The position numbers and the translations under genes are program-made. Under the pieces are notes generated by a model. That model saw only the letters and a program-made list of their open reading frames with translations. It was not told where the DNA came from and ran no database searches. Of a stretch of DNA of 64,000 nt, positions 17,803 through 26,630 are shown piece by piece. Where the stretch lies: contig NZ_JAZHSB010000001.1 in the NCBI RefSeq assembly GCF_036924715.1, positions 4,331,001 to 4,395,000 on the forward strand. The letters are read 5' to 3'. The DNA comes from Bradyrhizobium sp. AZCC 1721. Its GTDB lineage: Bacteria > Pseudomonadota > Alphaproteobacteria > Rhizobiales > Xanthobacteraceae. Position 1 is the first letter of the stretch; each line of letters begins with the position of its first letter.

Positions 17803-18542
17803 GCGCGCGCCCTCTCCCGCCACCAGTGCACGCCGTAGGCAATGCTGCCGGCGGTGACGCCGCTGATCAGGATGTCGACGCCGGTATGCAGCATCGACAC
17901 CAGCGGAAACAACGAAAGCCCCAGCACCAGCGCCAGCACATCCGATATCTGCTTGCAGTTGCGCGCCGTCGAAAGCAGGAACGCCAGCGGCGTCAGCAGC
18001 AGGATCGCCGCCGCAAACAGCGGCGGCAGCTTGGCAGCAAGTGCATAACCAAACGTAGTCGCGATCATGCAGACGGTGACCAGCCCACAGCCGAGGCCAT
18101 GCGTGAACGCAATCCGCCGCTCGCGCGGCACCTTTGGCAGCAGCCGATAGCATTCGACCCAAAGCGTGACGGCAATGAAATGCGTCGCCAGCACGAGGTG
18201 GCGGCGCCTGGTCTTGGGTGTCTTCATCAGCGGCAACACCGATACCACCATCGGAAACAGCCGGATCGCGCTCACCGTCACCGCAATCGCCGCCTGCACC
18301 GCGGTCGCCCCGGAGCCGAGCGTCGAAATCAGGATGATCTGCGCCGGACCAGCCCATACCAGCAACGTGCTGCCGAGCACCCAGCCGAGGCTGAAATGGC
18401 TGTCATGGGCCAGCGCGCCGATGCCGAGATAGGTCGCAAACAGCACCAGCGTCAGCACGGTGGATGCGACCGAACTCATGCCCCATGCGAAGGCGCGAAT
18501 GGGGCTTTTCCATTGGGGAGACTCGAGTGGAGGTAGCGCCAC
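17799..18542 (-). CDS. AzlC family branched-chain amino acid exporter subunit
   Basis: A 247-residue polytopic protein of the AzlC family with seven or so hydrophobic segments. AGPAQIILISTLGSGA and SAIRLFPMVVSVLPLM are AzlC-type segments. It is the large partner of AzlD. The start is a GTG at 18542, downstream of an AT-poor leader with no strong ribosome binding site; an internal ATG 21 codons later (MSSVASTV) is an alternative. Confidence 0.88.
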   Translation of the reverse strand: MALPPLESPQWKSPIRAFAWGMSSVASTVLTLVLFATYLGIGALAHDSHFSLGWVLGSTLLVWAGPAQIILISTLGSGATAVQAAIAVTVSAIRLFPMVVSVLPLMKTPKTRRRHLVLATHFIAVTLWVECYRLLPKVPRERRIAFTHGLGCGLVTVCMIATTFGYALAAKLPPLFAAAILLLTPLAFLLSTARNCKQISDVLALVLGLSLFPLVSMLHTGVDILISGVTAGSIAYGVHWWRERARA

Positions 18543-18648
18543 GGATGACCGGATGGAGGATTGAATCGTCGCGGGGCATAGGGCTGGCGAAAGCCCCTTG
18601 CGTCAAGGAATCTAGCTACAGAGCTGTTATGCGTCGGTAAGCCGTTTC

Positions 18649-18773
18649 CCCGTCATTGCGAGCCACCGGGTCGCGCGTATGCGCGCCCGATGACAGGCTC
18701 CGCGAAGCAATCCGTAGCGCGGCATACCTGATAGATGGATTGCTTCGTCGCTAGCGCTTCTCGCAATGACGGG
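18649..18773. repeat. palindromic intergenic repeat element, about 125 bp
   Basis: The ends cccgtcattgcgag (18649-18662) and ctcgcaatgacggg (18760-18773) are exact reverse complements. Inside, cgcgaagcaatcc (18701-18713) and ggattgcttcg (18737-18747) form a second nested inverted pair. The whole element could fold into a long cruciform or RNA hairpin. It lies between two genes on the minus strand. A half copy occurs at 16859. Confidence 0.8.
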
Positions 18774-18797
18774 ATCAAGCCCCGTAATCTGGTCTCA

Positions 18798-19748
18798 TCA
18801 CCCCGGCACGCCCCTGTTCCTCAGCACAAAACACGCGCCTCCTGCTTTGCGAATGCGGTTGCAGAGGTCGTCTGCCTCGCCGCGCGTGTCGGCGCCGAAG
18901 CGCACCTGGTAGAACGTCGCCGGGCCGCGGCTGCGCAGGCGCGAGGCGAGAATGCTGGGGTCGCGATTGCCGATCGCGCTCGAAAGGCGCGAGACCGCGC
19001 GCCCATACATCGCAAGCGCCTTGTCGCGGGAAAAGCCGGCGGCGAGCTGCACGCCCCACACCTTCGCGGCGGCGAGCTTCACGCGCTGCTCCAGCCCGGC
19101 GATAAAGGGATTGGGCGCCTGTTTCAAAAGCGCCATCAATTCGCGGCAGCTCGATGTCGGGATTCGTTGGGGCTGCTTGCCGCCCTTTCCCGCCGCGGCC
19201 CACTCCTCGACCGTGGAGCCGGTGATGGCGATCACGTAGCTGCGGGTTTCCTGCGGCATCCCACCAGTGCCGGCCAGCCATTCCTGCACCCGCCGCGGGC
19301 CGGCATTGTACGCCGCGGCGGCGAGCCCGAGATTGCCGAACTGGTTGCGCAGCTCGTCGAGAAACTCGGCCGACTTCGGCAGCGCCTGCACGGGATTGAA
19401 GGGATCGAGCAGGCCGCGCTCGTTCGCCGTTCCCGGCATGAACTGCGCAATGCCCTGCGCCCGCGCGCCGCTGCGCGTCACCGGCCCGACCGCATCGGAC
19501 TGAAAGCGGCTCTCCTGCCAGATCACGCGCGCGAAGAACTCCAGCGGCAGGTCCGAGGCCCTCGCCGCCGACTCGATCATCAGGCACATCGCCTCGCGCG
19601 CCTCGCTCTCGCGCGCGGTGGTCGGCTTTTGGCTAGCCGTCGCGCTCGACCGGGTAGCCTCACCCGCGTCCTCGGCGCGGACGTTCGCAATCGAGGACAA
19701 AAGCAACAGCGTGCACCATAGGGCGCGAAGAAGCCGACCTCTTTGCAT
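18798..19748 (-). CDS. lytic transglycosylase (SLT domain) with SPOR-like tail
   Basis: A 316-residue secreted protein. An N-terminal signal peptide (LLRALWCTLLLLSSIANVRA) is followed by an SLT goose-lysozyme-like domain with catalytic Glu79 in IWQESRFQ, then AQGIAQFMPGTA and AAAYNAGPRRVQEW. The C-terminal 40 residues (ATFYQVRFGADTRGEADDL) resemble a SPOR repeat, which binds glycan strands lacking stem peptides. It cleaves peptidoglycan with formation of 1,6-anhydroMurNAc. The ATG at 19748 was chosen because the signal peptide starts there; a TTG at 19796 is the alternative. Confidence 0.9.
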   Translation of the reverse strand: MQRGRLLRALWCTLLLLSSIANVRAEDAGEATRSSATASQKPTTARESEAREAMCLMIESAARASDLPLEFFARVIWQESRFQSDAVGPVTRSGARAQGIAQFMPGTANERGLLDPFNPVQALPKSAEFLDELRNQFGNLGLAAAAYNAGPRRVQEWLAGTGGMPQETRSYVIAITGSTVEEWAAAGKGGKQPQRIPTSSCRELMALLKQAPNPFIAGLEQRVKLAAAKVWGVQLAAGFSRDKALAMYGRAVSRLSSAIGNRDPSILASRLRSRGPATFYQVRFGADTRGEADDLCNRIRKAGGACFVLRNRGVPG

Positions 19749-19906
19749 GGCAGTTCGCAATCCGGGAATGCGTATTGCGGTGGAAACGTTGGTCAAACGA
19801 TCATGGCTTGCAGGTGGATCCGCCGCCTTTCCGCTGCGCGCCGCCTTTTTTGCGTTGCAATTGCTCCGAAATCCCCGCCATCGGAACCGGCGTTAATTTA
19901 CGTTAA

Positions 19907-19923
19907 CGCCGCATTTTGCGGCG
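19907..19923. promoter_or_regulatory. hairpin upstream of the PilZ gene
   Basis: cgccgca and tgcggcg pair perfectly around TTT, 64 bp before the PilZ ATG, in the divergent region between the lytic transglycosylase and PilZ. Operator or leader hairpin; function unknown. Confidence 0.35.
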
Positions 19924-19986
19924 GCCGGACTTTTACGGGCAACAAAGCGGGGTAAAAGTCTCCTCACTTTTTTGGGAGAACTTTCA

Positions 19987-20343
19987 ATGCAGGACCGGCG
20001 CGGGAGCGTGCGCGACAAGGTGATGTATGGCGGCGTCGCCGAGATCGGCGAACACGGCGCGACGCGCGAATGCATCGTCCGCAACATCTCCGATCACGGC
20101 GCGACCATCGAGTTCAGCAATGACATCCAGGTGCCGAAAGAGCAGCTCTCGCTGCGCATCGCGCGCAAGGGTCGCTCCTTCCTCGCCAGGGTCATCTGGT
20201 GGCGCGACAATTTCGTCGGTGTCGCATTCTATGGTCAAAGCCCGGCCGAGCCGGTCTCCGATCTCGAGGAGCGGCTGCGCCGAAGCGAGATCAAGAAGCG
20301 GCAACTCGAGCGGCGGATCGACGAACTGCTCGGCGAGCGCTGA
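19987..20343 (+). CDS. PilZ domain c-di-GMP-binding protein with C-terminal coiled coil
   Basis: A 118-residue protein with a PilZ domain. The c-di-GMP-binding motifs are both present: RxxxR as RGSVR near residue 5 and NxSxxG as NISDHG. The last 35 residues (SDLEERLRRSEIKKRQLERRIDELL) form a coiled coil, probably for dimerisation. It would be a receptor for c-di-GMP made by PleD and the GGDEF protein at 61197. The ATG at 19987 is preferred to a TTG five codons earlier because GGGAG lies before it. Confidence 0.9.
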   Translation: MQDRRGSVRDKVMYGGVAEIGEHGATRECIVRNISDHGATIEFSNDIQVPKEQLSLRIARKGRSFLARVIWWRDNFVGVAFYGQSPAEPVSDLEERLRRSEIKKRQLERRIDELLGER

Positions 20344-20420
20344 GCGCCGACGGGTCTTGTACGCAACACCATTGACGACTTACGGTGCCGCGGCCCAACC
20401 ACGGTATTGCTGGAGTTAGC

Positions 20421-20606
20421 ATGTCTCCAAAACCGCCAGACGACCTGCCCGTCTATCGCCTGCTGACCGGCAAGGATGACGCTGCCTTCTGCCGGCGCGT
20501 TTCCGAGGCAATTGAGCTCGGATATGTGCTGTATGGCTCGCCTTCCGTGACGTTCAACGGTGAATATGTCGTGGCCGCCCAAGCGTTGGTTTGGCCGGGC
20601 AGTTAG
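20421..20606 (+). CDS. DUF1737 domain protein
   Basis: A 61-residue protein matching DUF1737: VYRLLTGKDDAAFCRRVSEAIELGYVLYGSPSVTFNG. Members are small and of unknown function, and often occur singly. The ATG at 20421 follows TGGAG. It ends just before the clpA terminator hairpin. Confidence 0.88.
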   Translation: MSPKPPDDLPVYRLLTGKDDAAFCRRVSEAIELGYVLYGSPSVTFNGEYVVAAQALVWPGS

Positions 20607-20612
20607 GGCATC

Positions 20613-20642
20613 AAAAAGCCGGCGGTCTTGCGACGCGCCGGC
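20613..20642 (-). terminator. rho-independent terminator of clpA
   Basis: Reading on the minus strand, a gccggcg/cgccggc stem (20636-20642 with 20618-20624) is followed by five T residues (20617-20613). It lies 24 bp beyond the clpA stop. Confidence 0.85.
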
Positions 20643-20665
20643 CCTTCGTTTCGGATTGAGGCCGC

Positions 20666-23068
20666 TTATGCCTTGACCAGCGGTCCCTTGGACGCAGGCC
20701 CCTTGGAGCCGCCGCCCCCGTTGGGGCCGCCCGGCTTCGGCTTGCGCTTGCGCGCCCCCGGCAGCTTCTCGGGCTTCGGCGTGACCGGGCCCTCGACGAA
20801 CTCGAAGCCGATCTTGTCTTTGCCCTCGGCGTCCTTGACCAGCACGACGCGGACATGGCCGCCGCCCTTGAGCTGACCGAACAGCACCTCGTCCGCGAGC
20901 GGCTTCTTGATGTACTCCTGGATCACGCGCGCCATCGGCCGCGCACCCATCTGCTCATCGTAGCCATGCTCGATCAGCCAGGCCTTGGCTGGTTCCGACA
21001 GCTCGATGGTGACGTCGCGGTCGGCGAGCTGCGCCTCGAGCTGCAGCACGAACTTCTCCACCACCATACCGATGACGTCGGCGTTGAGGTGAGCGAACGA
21101 AACGATCGCGTCCAGCCGGTTGCGGAATTCCGGCGCGAACTGGCGGTTGATCGCCTCATGGTCGTCGCCTTCCCGCTTGTTGCGCGTGAAGCCGAAGGCT
21201 TGGCGCGCGAGGTCGGCAGCGCCCGCATTCGTGGTCATGATCAGGATCACGTTGCGGAAGTTGACCTGCTTGCCGTTGTGATCGGTCAGCCGGCCGTGAT
21301 CCATGATCTGCAGCAGCACGTTGTAGAGATCCGGATGCGCCTTCTCGATTTCGTCGAGCAGCACCACGCAGTGCGGATGCTGGTCCACGCCATCGGTCAA
21401 CAGGCCGCCCTGGTCGAAGCCGACATAGCCAGGAGGCGCGCCGATCAGACGCGACACCGTGTGCCGCTCCATATATTCGGACATGTCGAAGCGAAGCAGC
21501 TCGACACCGAGCGAGGCCGCAAGCTGTTTTGCAACTTCGGTCTTGCCGACGCCGGTCGGACCGGAGAACAGGTAGGAGCCGATCGGCTTTTCCGGTTCGC
21601 GCAGGCCGGCGCGCGCCAGCTTGATCGCGGCGGATAGCGACTCGATCGCCTTGTCCTGGCCGAACACCACGCGCTTCAAGGTCTGCTCAAGGTGCTTCAG
21701 CACCTCGGCATCGTTCTTTGACACGCTCTTGGGCGGAATCCGCGCCATGGTCGCGATCGTAGTCTCGATTTCCTTGATGCCGATCGTCTTCTTGCGCCGG
21801 TTCTCGGCGACCAGCATCTGCGCCGCGCCGGACTCGTCGATCACGTCGATCGCCTTGTCGGGCAGCTTGCGGTCGTGGATGTAGCGCGAGGAGAGCTGCA
21901 CGGCCGCCTCGATCGCCTCATTGGTGTATTTCAGCCGATGGTAATCCTCGAAATAAGGCTTGAGGCCCTTCAGGATCGCGATCGCGTCTTCCACCGTCGG
22001 CTCGTTGATGTCGATCTTCTGGAAACGGCGCACCAGCGCGCGGTCCTTCTCGAAATGCTGGCGATATTCCTTGTAGGTGGTTGAGCCCATGCAGCGGATG
22101 TTGCCCGCGGCGAGCGCCGGCTTGAGCAGGTTGGACGCGTCCATTGCGCCGCCGGAGGTGGCCCCTGCTCCGATCACGGTGTGGATCTCATCGATGAACA
22201 GGATGGCGTTCGGATGCGCCTCCAGCTCCTTCAACACCTGCTTCAACCGCTCCTCGAAATCGCCGCGATACCGCGTGCCCGCGAGCAGCGTGCCCATGTC
22301 GAGCGAGAATACGGTGGCCGCAGCCAGCACTTCCGGCACCTCGCTGTCGACGATGCGCTTGGCGAGCCCTTCCGCGATCGCAGTCTTGCCAACGCCGGCA
22401 TCGCCGACGAACAGCGGGTTGTTCTTCTGGCGGCGGCACAGCACCTGGATCGCGCGGTTGATCTCGGCATTGCGCCCGATCACCGGATCGATCTTGCCGT
22501 CCCGCGCCTTCTTGTTCAGGTTGACGCAATAGGTCTCGAGCGCCTCGCCCTTCTTCTTGGCGTCCTCGTTGCCCTTGGTCTCGGTCTCCTCGTCGACGCC
22601 GCGCACCGGGCGCGCTTCGGAGACGCCCGGCCGCTTGGCGATGCCATGGCTGATGTAGTTGACCGCGTCGTACCGCGTCATGTCCTGCTCCTGCAGGAAA
22701 TAGGCGGCGTGACTTTCGCGCTCCGCGAAAATCGCGATCAGCACGTTGGCGCCGGTGACTTCCTCGCGCCCCGATGACTGGACGTGTATCACCGCGCGCT
22801 GGATCACGCGCTGGAAACCGGCCGTCGGCTTGGCGTCATCGGCGCCGTCAGTCACCAGATTTTCGAATTCGGTCTCGAGATAATTGACGAGGCTGGTGCG
22901 CAGCTTGTCGAGATCGACGCTGCACGCGCGCATCACCGCAGCCGCATCCGAGTCATCGATCAGCGACAGCAGAAGATGTTCGAGCGTCGCATATTGATGA
23001 TGGCGCTCGTTTGCAATCGCCAATGCACGATGCAGGGATTGTTCAAGGCTTTGGGAAAAAGTTGGCAT
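20666..23068 (-). CDS. clpA: ATP-dependent Clp protease ATP-binding subunit ClpA
   Basis: An 800-residue AAA+ unfoldase. It has an N-terminal Clp repeat domain (1-145), AAA+ module 1 with Walker A GDAGVGKTAIAEGLA and Walker B LFIDEIHT, and AAA+ module 2 with GPTGVGKTEVAKQLA and VVLLDEIEKAHPD. No ClpB-type middle coiled coil is present, which separates it from ClpB. Working with ClpP, it unfolds and degrades proteins, including N-degron substrates delivered by ClpS. It has an unusual basic Gly/Pro/Lys-rich tail of about 30 residues. The clpS gene lies just upstream on the same strand, 266 bp away. Confidence 0.97.
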   Translation of the reverse strand: MPTFSQSLEQSLHRALAIANERHHQYATLEHLLLSLIDDSDAAAVMRACSVDLDKLRTSLVNYLETEFENLVTDGADDAKPTAGFQRVIQRAVIHVQSSGREEVTGANVLIAIFAERESHAAYFLQEQDMTRYDAVNYISHGIAKRPGVSEARPVRGVDEETETKGNEDAKKKGEALETYCVNLNKKARDGKIDPVIGRNAEINRAIQVLCRRQKNNPLFVGDAGVGKTAIAEGLAKRIVDSEVPEVLAAATVFSLDMGTLLAGTRYRGDFEERLKQVLKELEAHPNAILFIDEIHTVIGAGATSGGAMDASNLLKPALAAGNIRCMGSTTYKEYRQHFEKDRALVRRFQKIDINEPTVEDAIAILKGLKPYFEDYHRLKYTNEAIEAAVQLSSRYIHDRKLPDKAIDVIDESGAAQMLVAENRRKKTIGIKEIETTIATMARIPPKSVSKNDAEVLKHLEQTLKRVVFGQDKAIESLSAAIKLARAGLREPEKPIGSYLFSGPTGVGKTEVAKQLAASLGVELLRFDMSEYMERHTVSRLIGAPPGYVGFDQGGLLTDGVDQHPHCVVLLDEIEKAHPDLYNVLLQIMDHGRLTDHNGKQVNFRNVILIMTTNAGAADLARQAFGFTRNKREGDDHEAINRQFAPEFRNRLDAIVSFAHLNADVIGMVVEKFVLQLEAQLADRDVTIELSEPAKAWLIEHGYDEQMGARPMARVIQEYIKKPLADEVLFGQLKGGGHVRVVLVKDAEGKDKIGFEFVEGPVTPKPEKLPGARKRKPKPGGPNGGGGSKGPASKGPLVKA

Positions 23069-23334
23069 TCGCGTCCTCTATGGCCCCCGGTCATCATGAT
23101 CGCCATTACCCGGTGAGGCAACAACAACCTTCGTCATCCCCTGTCATATAGTTACACACGATCGTGGCGAAAGACCGGTTCCGCAAGCGTGGTTTTCCTC
23201 TAAATTCGCGGCACCACGGCGGCGGCACGCGACCTCTCCCCTGAAAAAACTGCCGGGAATACGGTCGGCGTCCATCAACACCGATCCATGCAATCCCGTT
23301 CCTTATTTCCGGCCGGATCGCGAGCCACGCGCGG

Positions 23335-23667
23335 CTATTTTTTTTCCATCACACATTGCAGTGGGTGCTGGTGCTTGCGCGCAAAGTCCATCACCTGCGT
23401 GACCTTGGTCTCGGCAATCTCGTAGGTGAAAACGCCGCACTCACCGATCCCGTGGTGATGGACATGGAGCATGATCTTGGTGGCCGCTTCGGCGTCCTTC
23501 TGGAAGAACTTCTCCAGCACATGAACGACGAACTCCATCGGCGTGTAGTCGTCGTTCAAAATAAGGACCCGATAGAGGTTCGGACGCTTGGTCTTCGGCT
23601 TGACCTTGGTGATGACCGATGTTGATGGTCCGCCGGTTCCGGCGTTGCGGTTCTCGTCATTGCTCAT
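23335..23667 (-). CDS. clpS: ClpS adaptor protein
   Basis: A 110-residue adaptor of the ClpAP protease. The conserved core is NLYRVLILNDDYTPMEFVVHVLEKFF, HVHHHGIGECGVFTYEIAETK and HPLQCVMEKK. It binds N-terminal destabilising residues and hands them to ClpA, as part of the N-degron pathway that in this group also touches cell-cycle control. The start MSNDENRN at 23667 fits family length; an in-frame ATG at 23730 would add 21 residues without homology. The ribosome binding site before 23667 is weak. Confidence 0.95.
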   Translation of the reverse strand: MSNDENRNAGTGGPSTSVITKVKPKTKRPNLYRVLILNDDYTPMEFVVHVLEKFFQKDAEAATKIMLHVHHHGIGECGVFTYEIAETKVTQVMDFARKHQHPLQCVMEKK

Positions 23668-24169
23668 TCGGGGAGCAGAGGGTGACTTTGCCGGCACGGA
23701 CGGACAAGCTTTGAAGGTTGGCTGCAACATGGCTCAGGCGTTCGAAATTCCAAAAGGGATGACCGGAGGGCGCATCCTGGCCCACACGCGATCGGCTCTG
23801 AGGTGAGCCACCGCCTGGTACCCAGTAACGCTTATTCCAGATCGCCGCTCCCGGTCCGACCCGTTGGCCGGATCGGCACCTGGAATATGGGTCCGCCGCC
23901 GGATCGCCGCAAGCGCACTGATGTTGCCCTGCCACGTCCCTTGACCGGCCCGATTCCCGGCTCGGCTATCCGGAGCAAGGTTAATCGTTTCTCACGGATT
24001 TGACAAAGGACGGCGACGGCCCGTTTAGCCGCCGTTGAGCATGCCGGGGTCTTTTGGCGACCGGTCTGGCGGTGCACCGGGTTTGACCCGTTTTTGGCGG
24101 AACCGGTTTACCGCCTGTTTAGCGGCCCGGGCGGAAATGCCCGCAAGAAATCACATTTGCGGTGAGGCC
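23668..24169. other. 502-bp intergenic region, no gene recognised
   Basis: Lies between divergent clpS and the TadG-like gene. I see no credible coding frame, no repeat and no terminator. It must hold both promoters. A GGTGAGG site precedes the ATG at 24170. Confidence 0.6.
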
Positions 24170-25819
24170 ATGCTCGATACAGTCGCATTCCGTCGCTTTC
24201 GCACGGCTGCCAGCCGGTTTGCCGGCGCCAATGACGGCAACATCGCGATCCTGTTCGGGATCGCGGTAATCCCGATCATCGCTTTCGTCGGCGCAGCGGT
24301 TGATTACACCCGCGCCAACAGCGCCCGCTCCTCGATGCAGGCCGCCCTCGATTCCACCGCGCTGATGCTGGCGAAGGACCTGACCGAGGGCACAATCCAG
24401 GCCTCTGAAATCTCGGAGAAGGCAGACGCGTATTTCAAGGCCCTCTATACCACGGACGCCAAGTCGGTCACGATCAAGGCAAGCTATACCCCAACCTCCG
24501 GCAACGGCGCGACCATCCTGGTCAACGGCTCCGGCGCGGTGGATACCACTCTCATGCGGATCGCCGGCTTCCCGACCCTGGACTTCAATACCAGTTCCAC
24601 TTCGGCCTGGGGCAGCAAGCGCATGCGCGTGGCGCTGGTGCTGGATAATACCGGGTCGATGGATGCGAATGGCAAGATGGGGGCCATGCAAAAAGCCGCC
24701 ACGGACATGATCACGGACCTGTCCAAATACTGGAAGAAGACCGGCGACGTTTACATCTCCATCATCCCGTTCGCGAAAGACGTCAATGTCGGCACCGCGA
24801 ATGTCGATGCGTCATGGATCAATTGGGCAGAGTGGGAGGCTGAGCCTCCGATTCTGAACGACAAATCCAAAAGCATTAATAATGCCTTCAGGACGGCCAT
24901 AGCTGGTTCGGACTGTCCTTTCTCGAAAAGCACGCACGGCTTTGTTTGTATGGACAGGCCCGCAACACAAAGCGGAGCTCAGACGAGAAGCAAAATACCT
25001 TCGAACGGCTACATCTGCCCTGGCCTCGATAACGGCCAAAAGGTGTCCGGCAAAGCCAACATTTACTACAATGGGTGCTACACGACCACGACCGGCTCGA
25101 GCGCAAGTTGCGGAGCATTCGGCCCGAGCAGATGCACGTGCTTCGGGAGCGGCTCAAGCAAGGTCTGTCACTTTTGGCGTGGTGATGACACCGCGGCGAC
25201 GGCGCCAGCAAGGCCCGCGCGCAGCACCTGGACCGGCTGCATCAACGATCGCGACCAGGCTTACGACACGACGAACATCGCACCGGGATCAAGTGGCGGC
25301 AGCCCATCAACGCAGTTCTATGCGGAACAGTGGTCTCAATGCCTTGACTCAACGGTGACACCGATGAGCGAGAATTTTCAAACTCTCAAGGATCAGATCA
25401 ACGCCATGGTTGCCAGCGGCAATACCAACCAGGCGGTGGGTCTGGCATGGGGCTGGCAATCCGTCAGTACGGATAATGGCCCTATCAAGGCGCCACCGAA
25501 AGAAGCCAACTACGTCTACCAGGACTTCATCGTCCTGCTGTCCGACGGACTGAACACCCAAAACCGCTGGAGTTCATCCACGTCGAGCATTGACGCCCGT
25601 CAGAAGATCCTCTGCCAGAACATCAGGGATGATAAGTTGCACCCCGTCACGGTGTTCACGATTCAGGTCAACATCAATAGCGCCGATGCGGAGTCCCAGG
25701 TGCTGAAGGAGTGCGCGACTCCCGATGGCAGCTTCCAGATGATCACGAGCGCCACTCAGACTTCGGATGCATTCAAGAACATCCTCACGCAAATCTCCAG
25801 GCTCCGCGTCGCGAAATAA
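24170..25819 (+). CDS. TadG-like pilus assembly protein with VWA domain
   Basis: A 549-residue protein. The N-terminus has a prepilin-like TadE/TadG segment (FAGANDGNIAILFGIAVIPIIAFVGAAVDYTRA, read as two parts) with one membrane helix. A von Willebrand A fold starts near residue 145 with the metal-site motif DNTGSMD, and the fold is completed near the C-terminus (DFIVLLSDGLNTQNR). Between them is a long Ser/Thr/Gly-rich insertion with ten or so cysteines (about 255-385), suggesting disulfides outside the cytoplasm. Such proteins belong to tad pilus systems or stand alone in alphaproteobacteria; no other tad gene is nearby. Confidence 0.88.
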   Translation: MLDTVAFRRFRTAASRFAGANDGNIAILFGIAVIPIIAFVGAAVDYTRANSARSSMQAALDSTALMLAKDLTEGTIQASEISEKADAYFKALYTTDAKSVTIKASYTPTSGNGATILVNGSGAVDTTLMRIAGFPTLDFNTSSTSAWGSKRMRVALVLDNTGSMDANGKMGAMQKAATDMITDLSKYWKKTGDVYISIIPFAKDVNVGTANVDASWINWAEWEAEPPILNDKSKSINNAFRTAIAGSDCPFSKSTHGFVCMDRPATQSGAQTRSKIPSNGYICPGLDNGQKVSGKANIYYNGCYTTTTGSSASCGAFGPSRCTCFGSGSSKVCHFWRGDDTAATAPARPARSTWTGCINDRDQAYDTTNIAPGSSGGSPSTQFYAEQWSQCLDSTVTPMSENFQTLKDQINAMVASGNTNQAVGLAWGWQSVSTDNGPIKAPPKEANYVYQDFIVLLSDGLNTQNRWSSSTSSIDARQKILCQNIRDDKLHPVTVFTIQVNINSADAESQVLKECATPDGSFQMITSATQTSDAFKNILTQISRLRVAK

Positions 25820-25837
25820 GCGCCGCAAAAAGCTCAC

Positions 25838-25870
25838 GAAAAAAGCCCGGCCGTTACGGCCGGGCTTTTT
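25838..25870. terminator. bidirectional rho-independent terminator
   Basis: A 9-bp perfect stem (25845-25853 with 25857-25865) with loop TTA has A residues on its left and five T residues on its right. It serves the TadG-like gene on the plus strand and the phasin gene on the minus strand. Confidence 0.93.
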
Positions 25871-25894
25871 GTTTTCGAAATAGGGAGCCGCGAA

Positions 25895-26236
25895 TTAGTG
25901 CGCGGCCGGGGAGAACTTCGCGACCAGGCCTTCGTAGGGCTTGTAGGCCTGCTTGGCGAGGTCGGTGTAGAGGCCGGCAATCTTCTGCGATTCCGCGACG
26001 AAGGTTTCGTAGGAAGAACGCGCAAATTCGGTCTGGGCTTCGAGCGCCTTGTCCAGCGACTTCACGCCGGAGAGCTTTTCGACAAACGACTTGGTGTCTT
26101 CGAACGATTTCTTGGCGTAGTCGCCGTATGCGGTGGCGATCGCCTGAACGCCGCTCTGCACGTTGGTTGCGGAAGCGGCAACCGATTCGAGATGCTCTTT
26201 GCCGTAGTTCTGAATGTCTTCAATTTTGACCATCAT
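25895..26236 (-). CDS. phasin family protein
   Basis: A 113-residue, mostly helical, cysteine-free protein of the phasin family (PF09361 type). It reads YGKEHLESVAASATNVQSGVQAIATAYGDYAKKSFEDTKSFVEKLSGVKSLDKAL. Phasins coat polyhydroxyalkanoate granules in the cytoplasm and control granule size. The start is the first of two adjacent Met codons (26236 or 26233) behind AAAGGA. Two operator-like TGTGC-N3-GCACA palindromes lie upstream, suggesting control by a PhaR-type repressor. Confidence 0.93.
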   Translation of the reverse strand: MMVKIEDIQNYGKEHLESVAASATNVQSGVQAIATAYGDYAKKSFEDTKSFVEKLSGVKSLDKALEAQTEFARSSYETFVAESQKIAGLYTDLAKQAYKPYEGLVAKFSPAAH

Positions 26237-26630
26237 GGAGTCCTTTCCCTGACTGAGCGTTCCTATTGCCGGGAGGTCCCGGCTCCCTGACCACAACGCC
26301 CCTATATGTGCACCGCACAATAAAGTCAAGGATTCTTGTGCGGCGCACAAATACGGTCGATTAACGAAAACCCCGGGGTCTTACGCAACGGTTAATTAAT
26401 CTTTTGGAAACTCGCTCCGCCTAACCTGATTCCTGGACTTGTTCGTCTTCCGACAGACAGATCGAAAGCTGTTTGTGAACAGCATCTTAGCTGAACAGCG
26501 ACCTGATCGGCCACTCCAGCCTCGCGTCATGGCCGGACCGGCGCTTCGAACGGGGAACCATCGGCGGCTGGTGGGCACAATTTTGCCTCACGAGCCGGTG
26601 ATCAAGACAGAAATTGGGACGGGGAAGTAA
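26237..26630. other. 394-bp divergent promoter region of phasin and carboxypeptidase genes
   Basis: Non-coding. The phasin-proximal half holds the two TGTGC-N3-GCACA sites. The remainder carries no repeat or frame that I can support. A GGGGAAG site precedes the carboxypeptidase start at 26631. Confidence 0.6.
26307..26349. promoter_or_regulatory. paired TGTGC-N3-GCACA operator sites upstream of phasin
   Basis: Site 1 is 26307-26319 (centre ACC). Site 2 is 26337-26349 (centre GGC), and extends to a perfect 15-bp palindrome at 26336-26350. The two sites are exactly 30 bp apart, about three helical turns. They lie 71-113 bp before the phasin ATG. PhaR repressors of phasin genes bind palindromic TGC/GCA-type sites, so PhaR is the natural candidate. 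Binding is inferred. Confidence 0.7.
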
